From Pseudomonas fluorescens (GTDB lineage Bacteria > Pseudomonadota > Gammaproteobacteria > Pseudomonadales > Pseudomonadaceae), in the NCBI RefSeq assembly GCF_001623525.1, contig NZ_CP015225.1, forward strand, positions 5,096,501 to 5,160,500: DNA of 64,000 nt. The letters are read 5' to 3'. Each line of letters starts with the position of its first letter. Positions within the stretch are counted from its first letter, which is position 1. The position numbers were made by a program, and so were the translations under genes. The notes under the pieces are model-generated. The model was given only the letters and a program-made list of their open reading frames with translations, searched no databases and was not told the origin of the DNA. Shown here one piece after another: positions 1 to 9,709 of the stretch.

Positions 1-77
1 ATAAATGTTTCTTTTTATGTGCAGTTTCCCACTGCGTAGCGAGTTATTGTGCGCATATTCCGCTCTTACACTTCTAG

Positions 78-299
78 TCACAACTGCACGGTTTTAGTGC
101 GGTCTCTATGCTTGGCAATAAGACGCTTCGATTGATAGAGTTGCGCCAAGTTATATTCCTTCAGAAATATTTCGATATATTCAGGCCATTGAAGGTCCTT
201 GAATTCAAAGCCAATCAGTGTTGAGGCAATCAACCTGTTCAAGAGGCGTGTCCAGGTAAAAAGTTCGCCCCTGAATATATGTTCAAAGAATAAACACTC
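78..299 (-). pseudogene. Possible 3' remnant of an unidentified gene
   Basis: On the minus strand a frame ending in TGA at 78-80 stays open through the whole region upstream of gltS and into gltS. The part outside gltS reads like protein, for example ...WPEYIEIFLKEYNLAQLYQ..., with mixed hydrophobic and charged residues and AT-rich codons unlike the neighbouring genes. No start codon gives a normal-length protein, and a stop lies in frame inside gltS at 489-491. I read this as the tail of a gene whose 5' part was lost. I do not recognise the family. A chance open frame of about 74 codons is the alternative. Confidence 0.35.
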
Positions 300-1508
300 A
301 TGTTTCAGCTCGATTTCTATGGAACACTTGTCGCCGCCTCTCTGGTGCTTTTGCTGGGGCGCGGACTTGTTACGCGTGTTGGTTTCCTTCGCGCCTACAA
401 TATCCCTGAGCCTGTAGCGGGCGGGCTGGTAGTTGCCCTGGTGCTCCTGGCTTTGCGGGGGCTTGAAGTTGAAGTTCGATTTGATACTTCATTGCAGACA
501 CCGTTGATGCTGGCATTTTTTGCCACGATTGGCCTGAGCGCGGACTTCGCGAGCCTGAAGAAAGGCGGGCGCGTGGTTGGGATTTTCCTGCTGGCGGTCG
601 TCGGCCTGTTGGTGGTCCAGAACGCCATGGGCGTCGGGCTCGCAACAGTGCTGGGGCTCGATCCGTTGATGGGGTTGCTGACTGGCTCGATCACCTTGGC
701 GGGCGGTCACGGTACTGGCGCGGCGTGGGGGACGGTGTTCAGCGAGAAGTTCGGCCTGGCTTCTGCCTCCGAACTTGCGATGGCTTCTGCGACGTTTGGC
801 TTGGTGTTAGGTGGCTTGATCGGTGGGCCGGTTGCGCGCCTGCTCATCAAGCGTGTTCAGTCACCCGGCGGTCTTGAATCAGAAAAGCCCCGGATACCCA
901 AGGGTTTCGAACAGCCGAACAAAGAGCGCTCGATTACGCCGTTTTCGTTTATTGAGACGCTCGCCCTGATTGCAGTCAGCCTGCTGGCCGGTACGCTCTT
1001 GAATGGGCAGCTCCACGACACCGCATTCGAGTTGCCGACGTTCGTTTGTGTCTTGTTCGTGGGGGTGGTCTTGCGCAATGGACTTTCGGCACTTGGCTTG
1101 TATCAGGTCTTTGAGCGAGAAGTATCCGTACTTGGCAATGTCAGCCTGTCACTGTTTCTGGCTATCGCCTTGATGTCACTCAAGTTGTGGGACCTGGCGT
1201 CACTGGCATTGCCGATATTCATTATCCTGGCGGCCCAGACATTGGTCATGGCGCTGTTTGCGATTTTCGTGACGTTCAGAATCATGGGCAGTCATTACGA
1301 TGCAGCCGTCTTGGCGGCAGGGCATTGCGGTTTTGGGTTGGGCGCCACGCCGACGGCCATCGCCAACATGCAGGCAGTGACTCAGCGCTATGGGCCTTCA
1401 CAGATAGCGTTTCTGGTGGTACCGATGGTGGGAGCGTTCTTCATCGATATCATTAACGTCATCGTCATCAAGTTGTACCTTGCCCTGCCGTTGTTTGCCG
1501 TGGCTTGA
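300..1508 (+). CDS. gltS: Sodium/glutamate symporter GltS
   Basis: This is an inner-membrane carrier that takes up glutamate with sodium. The 402-residue length equals the usual GltS length, and the protein is a run of about ten hydrophobic segments in two halves. The glycine-rich stretch around residues 134-146 (ITLAGGHGTGAAWG) and the matching C-terminal one near 342-355 (AGHCGFGLGATPTA) are the two re-entrant loop motifs of the family. The ATG at 300 has no clear Shine-Dalgarno sequence before it (AAAGAATAAACACTC). It is a single gene ending at a terminator shared with the convergent crc gene. Confidence 0.93.
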   Translation: MFQLDFYGTLVAASLVLLLGRGLVTRVGFLRAYNIPEPVAGGLVVALVLLALRGLEVEVRFDTSLQTPLMLAFFATIGLSADFASLKKGGRVVGIFLLAVVGLLVVQNAMGVGLATVLGLDPLMGLLTGSITLAGGHGTGAAWGTVFSEKFGLASASELAMASATFGLVLGGLIGGPVARLLIKRVQSPGGLESEKPRIPKGFEQPNKERSITPFSFIETLALIAVSLLAGTLLNGQLHDTAFELPTFVCVLFVGVVLRNGLSALGLYQVFEREVSVLGNVSLSLFLAIALMSLKLWDLASLALPIFIILAAQTLVMALFAIFVTFRIMGSHYDAAVLAAGHCGFGLGATPTAIANMQAVTQRYGPSQIAFLVVPMVGAFFIDIINVIVIKLYLALPLFAVA

Positions 1509-1530
1509 GGTTCTGCGCGGTAACGTTCGC

Positions 1531-1573
1531 CATAAAAAATGCCCGTATCTTGCGATACGGGCATTTTCTTTTT
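1531..1573. terminator. Bidirectional terminator between gltS and crc
   Basis: The sequence AAAAAATGCCCGTATC-TTGC-GATACGGGCATTTTCTTTT forms a strong stem with an A-run on one side and a T-run on the other. It lies between convergent gene ends, so it can stop transcription from both sides. Confidence 0.85.
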
Positions 1574-1601
1574 CGGTCGACCTGGGAATGTCGCCGGTAC
1601 G

Positions 1602-2381
1602 CTAGATGGTCAGCGTCCAGTCGTAATCCACGATCAGCGGCGCATGCTGCGAGAACCGTGGCTGGCGCGGCAGGCGGGCGCTGCGTACGAAGCGGCGCAG
1701 GCCAGGCGTCAGCAACTGGTAGTCGAAGCGCCAGCCAAGGTTGAGCATCTCGGCCTGTTCGTTGTCCGGCCACCAGCTGTACTGGTCGCCTTCACGGCTG
1801 ACTTCGCGCAGGGCGTCGACATAACCCATGTTGCCAATGATCTCGTCCATCCAGGCCCGTTCCGGCGCCAGGAAACCAGGAGATTGCTGGCTGTCGCGCC
1901 AGTTCTTGATATCCAGCTTCTGTTGCGCCACGTACAGCGAGCCACAATAGATGTACTCGCGACGTTTGCGCCGCTGTTTATCCAGATAACGGGCGAAGTC
2001 GTCCATCAACTTGAATTTCTGATTCAAATCTTCATCGCCGTTCTGCCCCGAAGGGAGCAGTAAGGTCGCGATGCTGACCTTGTCGAAATCGGCTTGCAGG
2101 TAGCGCCCGTAGCGGTCCGCCGTCTCGAAACCGAGACCGTTGATGACAGCCTTCGGTTGCAGCCGCGAGTACAAAGCCACGCCACCCTGGGCGGGGACTT
2201 CGGCATCGCAGGCATAAAGGAAGTAACCATCCAGTTGGAAGGCTGCATCGTCCAGTTCAAAGGCGGAGGCGCGGGTGTCCTGCAGGCAGATGACGTCGGC
2301 ATTCTGTGCTTGCAGCCAACTGAGCAAACCACGCTCGACTGCAGCCTGAATACCATTGACGTTCACACTGATGATCCGCAT
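1602..2381 (-). CDS. crc: Catabolite repression control protein Crc
   Basis: Crc works with Hfq to hold back translation of mRNAs with A-rich CA motifs, giving the succinate-first carbon preference of Pseudomonas. The protein has the fold of exonuclease III-type phosphohydrolases (start MRIISVNVNG, CLQDTRA near residue 36) but family knowledge says it has no nuclease activity. The start at 2381 gives 259 residues, the known Crc length; a start 12 bases upstream would add only four residues. It sits divergent from pyrE, as in other pseudomonads, with an 83-base gap. Similarity to ExoIII is the only likely source of misannotation. Confidence 0.93.
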   Translation of the reverse strand: MRIISVNVNGIQAAVERGLLSWLQAQNADVICLQDTRASAFELDDAAFQLDGYFLYACDAEVPAQGGVALYSRLQPKAVINGLGFETADRYGRYLQADFDKVSIATLLLPSGQNGDEDLNQKFKLMDDFARYLDKQRRKRREYIYCGSLYVAQQKLDIKNWRDSQQSPGFLAPERAWMDEIIGNMGYVDALREVSREGDQYSWWPDNEQAEMLNLGWRFDYQLLTPGLRRFVRSARLPRQPRFSQHAPLIVDYDWTLTI

Positions 2382-2402
2382 AAATGGCCCCAAAAATCAC
2401 GT

Positions 2403-2419
2403 GCGTGTATGATACACGC
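2403..2419. promoter_or_regulatory. Perfect 17-bp palindrome in the crc/pyrE divergent promoter region
   Basis: GCGTGTAT-G-ATACACGC is perfectly symmetric around position 2411. On the plus strand it contains TATGAT, a fair -10 box for pyrE; on the minus strand it contains TATCAT. It may be an operator or a symmetric promoter core. No protein known to me is tied to it. Confidence 0.4.
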
Positions 2420-2464
2420 CGTGTACCTATTTAGCTAAATCCGCGGTATTTGAGGCTTTTTTTC

Positions 2465-3109
2465 ATGCAGGCGTATCAGCGCGATTTCATTCGCTTTGCC
2501 ATCGATCGCGGCGTTTTGCGCTTCGGTGAGTTCACCCTCAAGTCCGGGCGCACCAGCCCGTACTTCTTCAATGCCGGCCTGTTCAACACCGGTTCTGCCC
2601 TGGCGCAACTGGGTCGTTTCTATGCGGCGGCGATCGTCGAGAGCGGCATCCCGTTCGACGTGCTGTTCGGCCCAGCCTACAAAGGCATCCCGCTGGCCGC
2701 CACCACCGCCGTCGCCCTGGCTGAACATCACGACCGCGACTTGCCTTGGTGCTTCAACCGCAAGGAAGCCAAGGCCCATGGCGAAGGCGGCAGCCTGGTG
2801 GGTGCCCCGCTGAGCGGCGACGTGTTGATCATCGACGACGTCATCACCGCCGGCACTGCCATTCGCGAAGTGATGCAGATCATCGCTGCCCAGGAAGGCG
2901 CCAAGGCCGCTGGCGTGCTGATCGCCCTGAACCGCCAGGAGCGCGGCAACGGTGAGCTGTCGGCGATCCAGGAAGTGGAGCGTGACTTCGGCATTCCGGT
3001 GATCAGCATTGTGTCGCTGAACCAGGTGCTGGAGTTTTTGGCCGACGATCCGCAGCTCAAGCAGCATTTGCCGGCGGTTGAGGCTTATCGGGCGCAGTTT
3101 GGTGTCTGA
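2465..3109 (+). CDS. pyrE: Orotate phosphoribosyltransferase
   Basis: PyrE joins orotate to PRPP to make OMP, the fifth step of pyrimidine synthesis, in the cytoplasm. The PRPP-binding motif [13 protein letters not shown] lies near residues 121-133, and the loop [13 protein letters not shown] near residues 95-107 is the mobile catalytic loop. The start at 2465 (MQAYQRDF) gives 214 residues, one more than I recall for P. aeruginosa PyrE; a GAGG box lies a few bases upstream. Earlier in-frame starts would add only five residues. The gene is divergent from crc and ends at its own terminator. Confidence 0.96.
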   Translation: MQAYQRDFIRFAIDRGVLRFGEFTLKSGRTSPYFFNAGLFNTGSALAQLGRFYAAAIVESGIPFDVLFGPAYKGIPLAATTAVALAEHHDRDLPWCFNRKEAKAHGEGGSLVGAPLSGDVLIIDDVITAGTAIREVMQIIAAQEGAKAAGVLIALNRQERGNGELSAIQEVERDFGIPVISIVSLNQVLEFLADDPQLKQHLPAVEAYRAQFGV

Positions 3110-3111
3110 AA

Positions 3112-3143
3112 AACCAAAGGCCCTGTGAGACAGGGCCTTTTAT
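3112..3143 (+). terminator. Terminator of pyrE
   Basis: AAGGCCCTGT-GAG-ACAGGGCCTTTTATT is a stem with a T-run directly after the pyrE stop. It also lies at the 3' end of the convergent toxin-like gene. Confidence 0.85.
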
Positions 3144-3153
3144 TCAGTGGCGC

Positions 3154-4023
3154 TCACTTGCGAAGGCAAAGGGCGCGCAGTAAAGCATCCACTTGTCCAA
3201 ACGCGTCCTGTTGCCACTGGTCCGGGGTCCGATCCTCAAGGATTTGGCTGTCTTCGACGAAACGCCTTACAGAGGTCGGGCCATAGCCGTCGGCTACATC
3301 AAATTTTTGGCAGATGTGCAGGAAGCCTTGTTCGCCACTTCCGGTTTCAATGACGGGGCGGCATTCTTCAGCGAGTGCCGCTATGCCACCTGGATAATTA
3401 CGGACGCAATAGTAGATGTCGTAGGCGTCTTTTTGCTTATGTCGCCCATTAAGGGCATAGCCCTTCATCGCGAGCAGTGCCGGGATAGAGCAAACGGCAA
3501 CCTCGACGCGATTTTTGCCGCCAGTTGGCATGGGGCCTTCAATCGCGACCATCTGATAGAACCGCATTGCCAAATCGGCGCCATCGGCACGTTGAACCGC
3601 AAAGTCACTCAGGATAGGCGGTTTATTCTGGATGATCTCTGCATCGCGAGGCATCAAGAAATCCACGATCACATCTATCGGGGCGCCCCCATCGTTCACG
3701 GGAACCTGGCGAACGAGCTGGAAGCGTCGTAGCTCTCCTCTTTGCTCATACCCATTGCCCATCAGGGCCTCGACCAGTGTTGCGTACTCGCCATCGCCAA
3801 GTGCTTCTGCATCTAGGCTCAAGTCGACGTCGAGCGTACCCACATGCGGCATGTCATTATGGGCAAGGAGCAGCCATGGCACCGCTCCTCCGATCACTGC
3901 GAACTTGCCTTTGAAACTTCCCAGAATCTGGCCCATTTCGACGAGCACGGCCTTCACTGCGGCCGTAGTCCTATCCTCATAATCCGAGGCAGATTGAGGC
4001 TCTTGCGGCACTAACGGGGCCAT
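3154..4023 (-). CDS. AbiEii-like nucleotidyltransferase (putative toxin)
   Basis: The 289-residue protein has the nucleotidyltransferase signature of the AbiEii/DUF1814 group: GGAVPW near residue 45, then GTLDVDLSLD near residues 62-71 with the metal-binding Asp pair, and a later K-x4-R-x3-KDAYDIYY block near residue 195. In known type IV systems this partner is a toxin that uses NTPs to modify tRNA. It follows its partner gene with a 13-base overlap, so the two are translationally coupled. Toxin activity is inferred from the family and the pairing. The closest alternative is a nucleotidyltransferase with another role. Confidence 0.75.
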   Translation of the reverse strand: MAPLVPQEPQSASDYEDRTTAAVKAVLVEMGQILGSFKGKFAVIGGAVPWLLLAHNDMPHVGTLDVDLSLDAEALGDGEYATLVEALMGNGYEQRGELRRFQLVRQVPVNDGGAPIDVIVDFLMPRDAEIIQNKPPILSDFAVQRADGADLAMRFYQMVAIEGPMPTGGKNRVEVAVCSIPALLAMKGYALNGRHKQKDAYDIYYCVRNYPGGIAALAEECRPVIETGSGEQGFLHICQKFDVADGYGPTSVRRFVEDSQILEDRTPDQWQQDAFGQVDALLRALCLRK

Positions 4024-5069
4024 GTCAATTTTTCCTGGCGTAAATACTCAGCAGCTTCTTTTGCGCGTTCTCCGGCCACCGTCAAATCCAGATAGGTCTG
4101 AACCGGGCTGGTGCACAGCACGCCGGGTGCTGCTTCGACGGTGTCCAGTAAAAGTCCTTCGTCCCTGGGAACGGTGATCACCACATTTTCGCCCTTGGCC
4201 GCAGGGACAAGCTGTAGAGCTTCGATCAGTTTATCCAACCCTTCACTGTCGGCATAAAAGTAATGCGTGCCCACACGGGCATAGGGCGCGAGCCATTGCG
4301 CGGCGGAAAACGAGGAGAAAAGCGTGCGCCCGCAGCTCTGTTCGCCAATAACGCTCCGCGCTGCATTTTCCAGGGCGCTGCCATGTAAGGTGGTATAGAA
4401 CTTTTTACGCTCCCCCGATGGAGGTTCGTAGGCCTCGACCCATGCATCCAGCAGGGCCTGAGGATCGCATAGGAATAATCCATTGCTTGTTACCTGCCCC
4501 CATTCCCGATCAAGCAGGGCGGTACGCACATTGCTGACTTGACCCAAGCTTGCGCTGGCCACTTCGGAGAGCTCAATTACCCGCCATGCATGGGCCGGTT
4601 CGCGCAGCATTGCACGAAGGATCTGTGCTGACTTCGGCTTGAAGAGTGACTTCAGCTCTCTATGTTCTGCTGGCGGCTTATCCGCAACTTGACGGTCGAT
4701 GAATACGCCATCGAATGAAATCCAGGCATTACCCTCAAGGTCCAAGTAGCCGACACCTTTTTCCCGACATGCCTGCCTGGCAGCTGGCGAGAGATAGGGG
4801 GCGATTACGATAGCGGTGACGTCAATGTCCCACGCAGTTATGTAGTCACGAAGCTGAAGGATGGCTGCGTTTACAAATCTGGGCTGCCCACTGGCTTTAA
4901 CCTCGCAGACCAGAGAGCGAGATTTACCCGATGTGGCTATTTCAACGATGAAATCGGGGGCCCAGTATTTTGTCTGCGGCGCGGCTTCCAGGCTTTTTAT
5001 TTCGATGATTGGCACTTTGCGCAGGAGATCGCACAACGCCTCTTTTGAGCTTTTTTCGAAATCTTTCAT
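4011..5069 (-). CDS. AbiEi-like antitoxin/regulator with nuclease-like N-terminus
   Basis: The protein of 352 residues appears to have three parts. Residues 35-60 hold D39 and E56-V-K58 in a PD-(D/E)xK-like arrangement (PDF ... CEVKA). Residues about 145-200 look like a winged helix. The rest resembles the C-terminal half of AbiEi antitoxins. I chose the ATG at 5069 because the longer frame from 5255 runs through two palindromes that look like operators. It is the first gene of the pair with the nucleotidyltransferase. Known AbiEi antitoxins repress their own promoter, which fits the boxes upstream. The nuclease-like motif may be structural only. Confidence 0.65.
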   Translation of the reverse strand: MKDFEKSSKEALCDLLRKVPIIEIKSLEAAPQTKYWAPDFIVEIATSGKSRSLVCEVKASGQPRFVNAAILQLRDYITAWDIDVTAIVIAPYLSPAARQACREKGVGYLDLEGNAWISFDGVFIDRQVADKPPAEHRELKSLFKPKSAQILRAMLREPAHAWRVIELSEVASASLGQVSNVRTALLDREWGQVTSNGLFLCDPQALLDAWVEAYEPPSGERKKFYTTLHGSALENAARSVIGEQSCGRTLFSSFSAAQWLAPYARVGTHYFYADSEGLDKLIEALQLVPAAKGENVVITVPRDEGLLLDTVEAAPGVLCTSPVQTYLDLTVAGERAKEAAEYLRQEKLTWPR

Positions 5070-5081
5070 TGATGGAGCCCT

Positions 5082-5099
5082 TTTCAACGAATGTTGAAA
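5082..5099. promoter_or_regulatory. Operator copy 1 of the AbiE-like cassette
   Basis: TTTCAAC-GAAT-GTTGAAA is a perfect inverted repeat (8-base arms if 5081 and 5100 are counted). It lies 12 bases before the chosen antitoxin start, so binding here would cover the leader and ribosome site. A second copy lies 66 bp further upstream. Confidence 0.6.
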
Positions 5100-5147
5100 A
5101 TAGGTCAACTGGTGAAATTCTTCCAGTATTTTCAATAAATATGGCAG

Positions 5148-5165
5148 TTTCAGCGTTTGTTGAAA
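5148..5165. promoter_or_regulatory. Operator copy 2 of the AbiE-like cassette
   Basis: TTTCAGC-GTTT-GTTGAAA repeats the first box with one arm mismatch and a different 4-base centre. The conserved arms and varying centre point to a dimeric DNA-binding protein. Centre-to-centre distance to copy 1 is 66 bp, a little over six helical turns. Confidence 0.6.
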
Positions 5166-5243
5166 TGCGCGTATTTGATGAAACTCCAGCTTCCCTCGAC
5201 ATTCTCGAGCGCAAAAAAAATCGCGAGCCTCGCCAGCCCTAAC

Positions 5244-5267
5244 GGATTTTCGCAAACTCGAAAATCC
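5244..5267. repeat. Perfect stem (9-base arms) downstream of argB
   Basis: GGATTTTCG-CAAACT-CGAAAATCC lies about 40 bases after the argB stop in the direction of argB transcription. There is no T-run after it on the minus strand, so it is a weak terminator at best. It marks the border between the AbiE-like cassette and conserved chromosome. Confidence 0.5.
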
Positions 5268-5308
5268 AATTGGAGCTGTAAAGGTCGCGATCTGTTGCGT
5301 TTCCGGTA

Positions 5309-6214
<906 letters not shown>

Positions 6215-6241
6215 TCAGGGCTCCGGTAGTGCTTCAAAAAA

Positions 6242-7639
6242 TCAAAACGGTAGTTGGAGATCAGGTGCAACACGTTTGAGTTGGGTGTGGAACACATCCT
6301 TGATGCGCTGCAGTTCGGCCTCGTTGTCGGCCTCGAAACGCAGTACCAGCACCGGTGTGGTGTTGGATGCGCGAACCAGGCCCCAGCCGTGGGGATAGTC
6401 GACCCGCACACCATCGATGGTGGTCAGTTCGGCGCCTTCGCCCCATTGAGCGTCGTGCAGTGCATCAATGATGCTGAATTTGCTCTCTTCGGTCACATGG
6501 ATATTGATTTCTGGCGTAGAAATATCGTTCGGGAAGGTTGCGAACAGCTCTTCGGCCGTGGATTTTTCCTTGCTGAGGATTTCCAGCAGGCGCGCGGCGC
6601 TGTAGATGCCGTCGTCAAAACCGAACCAGCGCTCCTTGAAGAAGATGTGGCCGCTCATTTCGCCGGCCAACAGGGCGCCGCTTTGTTTCATTTTCTTCTT
6701 GATCAACGAATGACCGGTCTTCCACATCAATGGACGACCGCCATATTCCTTGATCAGCGGCACCAGGCGACGGGTGCATTTAACGTCAAAGATGATTTCG
6801 GCGTTCGGATTGCGCGCTACCACGTCCTTGGCAAACAGCATCAGCAGGCGGTCGGGGAACACCACGCTGCCGGTATTGGTCACCACGCCCACGCGGTCGC
6901 CGTCGCCGTCGAAGGCCAGGCCCAGGTCGGCGTTGGTTTCCTTGACCTTGGCGATCAGGTCTTCAAGGTTTTCCAGCTTGCCCGGATCCGGGTGGTGGTT
7001 AGGGAAGTTGCCATCCACGTCGCAGAACAGCGGGATGACTTCGCAGTTCAGGGCTTCGATCAGTTGCGGGGCGATCACGCCAGCCGCGCCGTTGCCGCAG
7101 TCGACCACCACTTTCAGGCGACGAGCGAGTTTCACGTCCTTGACGATTTCGTCGTTGTAGCGTTCGAGGATATCGACTTTGGTGATGCTGCCCTGGCCGC
7201 TGCTCAGGTCGTTGGTCTTGAGGCGGGTGTGCAGGGCCTGGATCTGCTCGTTGGCAAGGGTGTCGCCAGCGATGACGATCTTGAAGCCGTTGTAGTTCGA
7301 TGGGTTGTGGCTGCCGGTGAGCATCACCCCGGACTTGCCGGCCAACACGTTGGCGGCGTAATACAGCGCCGGGGTCGGCACCAGGCCCACGTCGCTGACG
7401 TGGCAGCCACTGTCGGCGACGCCTTTTATCAGTTGTTCGACCAGCTCAGGCCCCGACAAGCGGCCATCACGGCCGACGCACACGTTCGGTTCGCCCTGGG
7501 CCAGGCTCTGGGAGCCAATGGCCCGGCCGATCCAGTAGGCGGTTTCGGCGGTGAGGGTTTCCGGTACCACGCCACGGATGTCGTAGGCGCGGAAGATGCT
7601 GTCAGGGAAGATCGGGGCGATTGCGGCTGGGGTGTTCAT
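6242..7639 (-). CDS. algC: Phosphomannomutase/phosphoglucomutase AlgC
   Basis: AlgC interconverts the 1- and 6-phosphates of mannose and glucose, feeding alginate, LPS core and rhamnolipid synthesis. Sequence signs are the active-site serine loop LTGSHNPSNYNG, the metal loop FDGDGDRVG, the sugar loop GEMSGHIFF, and the phosphate loop VRASNTTPVLVLR near the C-terminus. At 465 residues it is close to the 463 of P. aeruginosa AlgC. It lies upstream of argB. A 257-base gap separates its start from the end of dut, and I see no gene there. Confidence 0.95.
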   Translation of the reverse strand: MNTPAAIAPIFPDSIFRAYDIRGVVPETLTAETAYWIGRAIGSQSLAQGEPNVCVGRDGRLSGPELVEQLIKGVADSGCHVSDVGLVPTPALYYAANVLAGKSGVMLTGSHNPSNYNGFKIVIAGDTLANEQIQALHTRLKTNDLSSGQGSITKVDILERYNDEIVKDVKLARRLKVVVDCGNGAAGVIAPQLIEALNCEVIPLFCDVDGNFPNHHPDPGKLENLEDLIAKVKETNADLGLAFDGDGDRVGVVTNTGSVVFPDRLLMLFAKDVVARNPNAEIIFDVKCTRRLVPLIKEYGGRPLMWKTGHSLIKKKMKQSGALLAGEMSGHIFFKERWFGFDDGIYSAARLLEILSKEKSTAEELFATFPNDISTPEINIHVTEESKFSIIDALHDAQWGEGAELTTIDGVRVDYPHGWGLVRASNTTPVLVLRFEADNEAELQRIKDVFHTQLKRVAPDLQLPF

Positions 7640-7896
7640 GGGCGGGGCGCTCTATCAGGAAAGTGACTGGACAGGCCGACGGGTCGCGTCGGCAGGCTCA
7701 AGCTGAAGGGTATGACGGCGTTTTTGACAGAGAGTTCGTGGTGGGAAAATGCCATGAGACAGCGTTACCCCGGCCTCGCTCGCCTAATACGTTGATTCCG
7801 GATGGGAAACCTAGCAGAAAGCCATTGCGCATTTTTTGTCCTGAAACACAAGCTTCACAAACGGGCCGGGCAGGACGCCCGGCTTGAAAACACCGG

Positions 7897-8352
7897 TCAA
7901 TGGCTGCCGGAATGCCCAAAACCACCCGCGCCACGCTGGCTTTCGTCGAACTCTTCGACCAGTTCGAAGTGGGCCTGGACCACCGGCACCAGCACCAGCT
8001 GCGCGATGCGTTCGCCCACGGCAATGTTGAAGGCTGTTTGGCCGCGGTTCCAGCACGACACCATCAGTTCGCCTTGATAGTCGGAGTCGATCAGGCCCAC
8101 CAGGTTGCCCAGCACGATGCCGTGCTTATGGCCCAGGCCCGAGCGCGGCAGGATCAGCGCGGCCAGGCCGGGATCCCCGATGTACACCGACAGGCCGGTA
8201 GGAATCAGCAGGGTCTGGCCCGGCTCCAGGATCGTGTCCTGCTTGAGCATCGCCCGCAGGTCGAGGCCGGCGGAGCCCGGTGTGGCGTATTGCGGCAGCG
8301 GGAATTCGTTGCCGATGCGTGGGTCGAGGATCTTGGCTTGTAGGGCGTGCAT
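7897..8352 (-). CDS. dut: dUTP diphosphatase
   Basis: Dut hydrolyses dUTP to dUMP, keeping uracil out of DNA and supplying thymidylate synthesis. All five trimeric dUTPase motifs are visible in order: GSAGLDLRA near residue 26, [22 protein letters not shown] with the catalytic Asp, [12 protein letters not shown], and the C-terminal [10 protein letters not shown] arm. The 151-residue length is standard. Its start is 4 bases from the coaBC stop, so it is the second gene of a coaBC-dut operon. Confidence 0.97.
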   Translation of the reverse strand: MHALQAKILDPRIGNEFPLPQYATPGSAGLDLRAMLKQDTILEPGQTLLIPTGLSVYIGDPGLAALILPRSGLGHKHGIVLGNLVGLIDSDYQGELMVSCWNRGQTAFNIAVGERIAQLVLVPVVQAHFELVEEFDESQRGAGGFGHSGSH

Positions 8353-8356
8353 GACA

Positions 8357-9565
8357 TTAAACCTGGTTCAGACGTTCGGCGATAAAAGTGATCAGCTGGC
8401 GGGCAATCTTGCTCTTGCTGGTCTGGGCGAAAAGTGTGGCGTGCAACTGGCGGTCGATCACGCTGCAGGCGTTTTCTTCGCTGTTGAAGCCGATGCTCGG
8501 GTTGGCCACGTCGTTGGCGACGATCAAGTCGAGGTTCTTGTCCTTGAGCTTGCGTGCGGCGTAATCGAGCAGGTGTTCGGTCTCGGCGGCAAAGCCGACA
8601 CTGAACGGGCGGTCGGGGCGGGTGGCGATGCTGGCCAGGATGTCCGGGTTGCGCACCATTTGCAGGAGCAGGCCGTCGCCGCTTGTAGGGTCTTTCTTCA
8701 ATTTTTGCGGGGCGACGACTTCGGGGCGGTAGTCCGCCACCGCCGCCGAGGCGATGAACAGGTCGCAGGGGATGGCTGCTTCGCAGGCTGCGAGCATGTC
8801 CCGGGCGCTGACCACATCGATGCGCGTGACCCGGTCCGGAGTCGGCAGGTGCACGGGGCCGGTGATCAGTGTTACCCGGGCGCCGGCTTCTACCGCGGCT
8901 TCGGCCAGGGCGAAGCCCATTTTCCCGGAGCTGTGGTTGGTGATGTAGCGCACCGGGTCGATGTTTTCCTGGGTCGGTCCGGCGGTGATCAGCACGTGCT
9001 TGCCGGTCAGGGCCTGGCGCTGGAAGCAGTCGGCGGCGCACTGGGCCAGGTCGGTGGCTTCAAGCATGCGGCCCATGCCGACATCGCCACAGGCCTGGCT
9101 GCCGGAGGCGGGGCCGAAGACTTTCAGGGCGCGGCTTTCGAGCAATTGCAGGTTGGCCTGGGTGGCCGGGTCGCGCCACATGGCCTGGTTCATGGCCGGC
9201 GCCACGGCGACCACCGCGTCGGTGGCGAGCACCAGGGTGGTCAGCAGGTCGTCGGCGATGCCTTGGGCCAAACGGGCGATCAGGTCGGCCGTGGCCGGGG
9301 CGATCAGCACCAGGTCGGCCCACTTGGCCAGTTCGATGTGACCCATGGCGGCTTCGGCCGCCGGGTCGAGCAAATCCAGGTGGACCGGGTGCCCGGATAG
9401 GGCTTGCATGGTCAGCGGGGTAATGAACTCGCTGCCACCGCGGGTCATGACGACCCGTACTTCCGCGCCCTGGTCGATAAGCCTGCGAACCAGCTCGGCG
9501 CTCTTGTAGGCGGCAATGCCGCCGCCGACGCCCAGAACGATGCGTTTCCGATACAGCCGCTGCAT
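8357..9565 (-). CDS. coaBC: Bifunctional phosphopantothenoylcysteine decarboxylase/synthase
   Basis: This enzyme carries out two consecutive steps of coenzyme A synthesis: coupling 4'-phosphopantothenate to cysteine (CoaB, C-terminal half) and FMN-dependent decarboxylation (CoaC, N-terminal half). The N-terminal flavoprotein part shows [10 protein letters not shown] (residues 12-21), the PAMNQAMW motif, and the [10 protein letters not shown] flap cysteine. The second half starts with [17 protein letters not shown], the CoaB nucleotide site. At 402 residues it is full length. It is divergent from radC. Confidence 0.96.
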   Translation of the reverse strand: MQRLYRKRIVLGVGGGIAAYKSAELVRRLIDQGAEVRVVMTRGGSEFITPLTMQALSGHPVHLDLLDPAAEAAMGHIELAKWADLVLIAPATADLIARLAQGIADDLLTTLVLATDAVVAVAPAMNQAMWRDPATQANLQLLESRALKVFGPASGSQACGDVGMGRMLEATDLAQCAADCFQRQALTGKHVLITAGPTQENIDPVRYITNHSSGKMGFALAEAAVEAGARVTLITGPVHLPTPDRVTRIDVVSARDMLAACEAAIPCDLFIASAAVADYRPEVVAPQKLKKDPTSGDGLLLQMVRNPDILASIATRPDRPFSVGFAAETEHLLDYAARKLKDKNLDLIVANDVANPSIGFNSEENACSVIDRQLHATLFAQTSKSKIARQLITFIAERLNQV

Positions 9566-9709
9566 AGGCCTGCCTTTCGATTTCAGTGGTCAGTGCAAGA
9601 CGAACCCCTTGGCAGCAGCTGCCAGGGTGCAAATCGCCTGCAAAAAAGATGGGCTACGATATCACAGCGACCGCTATGGAACAGCGGCGCCCACAATCAG
9701 GGAGATGCC

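Noticed and set aside
5070..5255. Longer N-terminus of the AbiEi-like protein (start at 5255)
   Set aside because: The extra 62 residues would be encoded across two palindromic boxes and lack family-like sequence, so the ATG at 5069 is more likely.
6254..7666. 470-codon open frame on the plus strand opposite algC
   Set aside because: It mirrors the algC gene; composition (many H, Q, V, G) is that of an antisense frame of a GC-rich gene, and algC has all its motifs.
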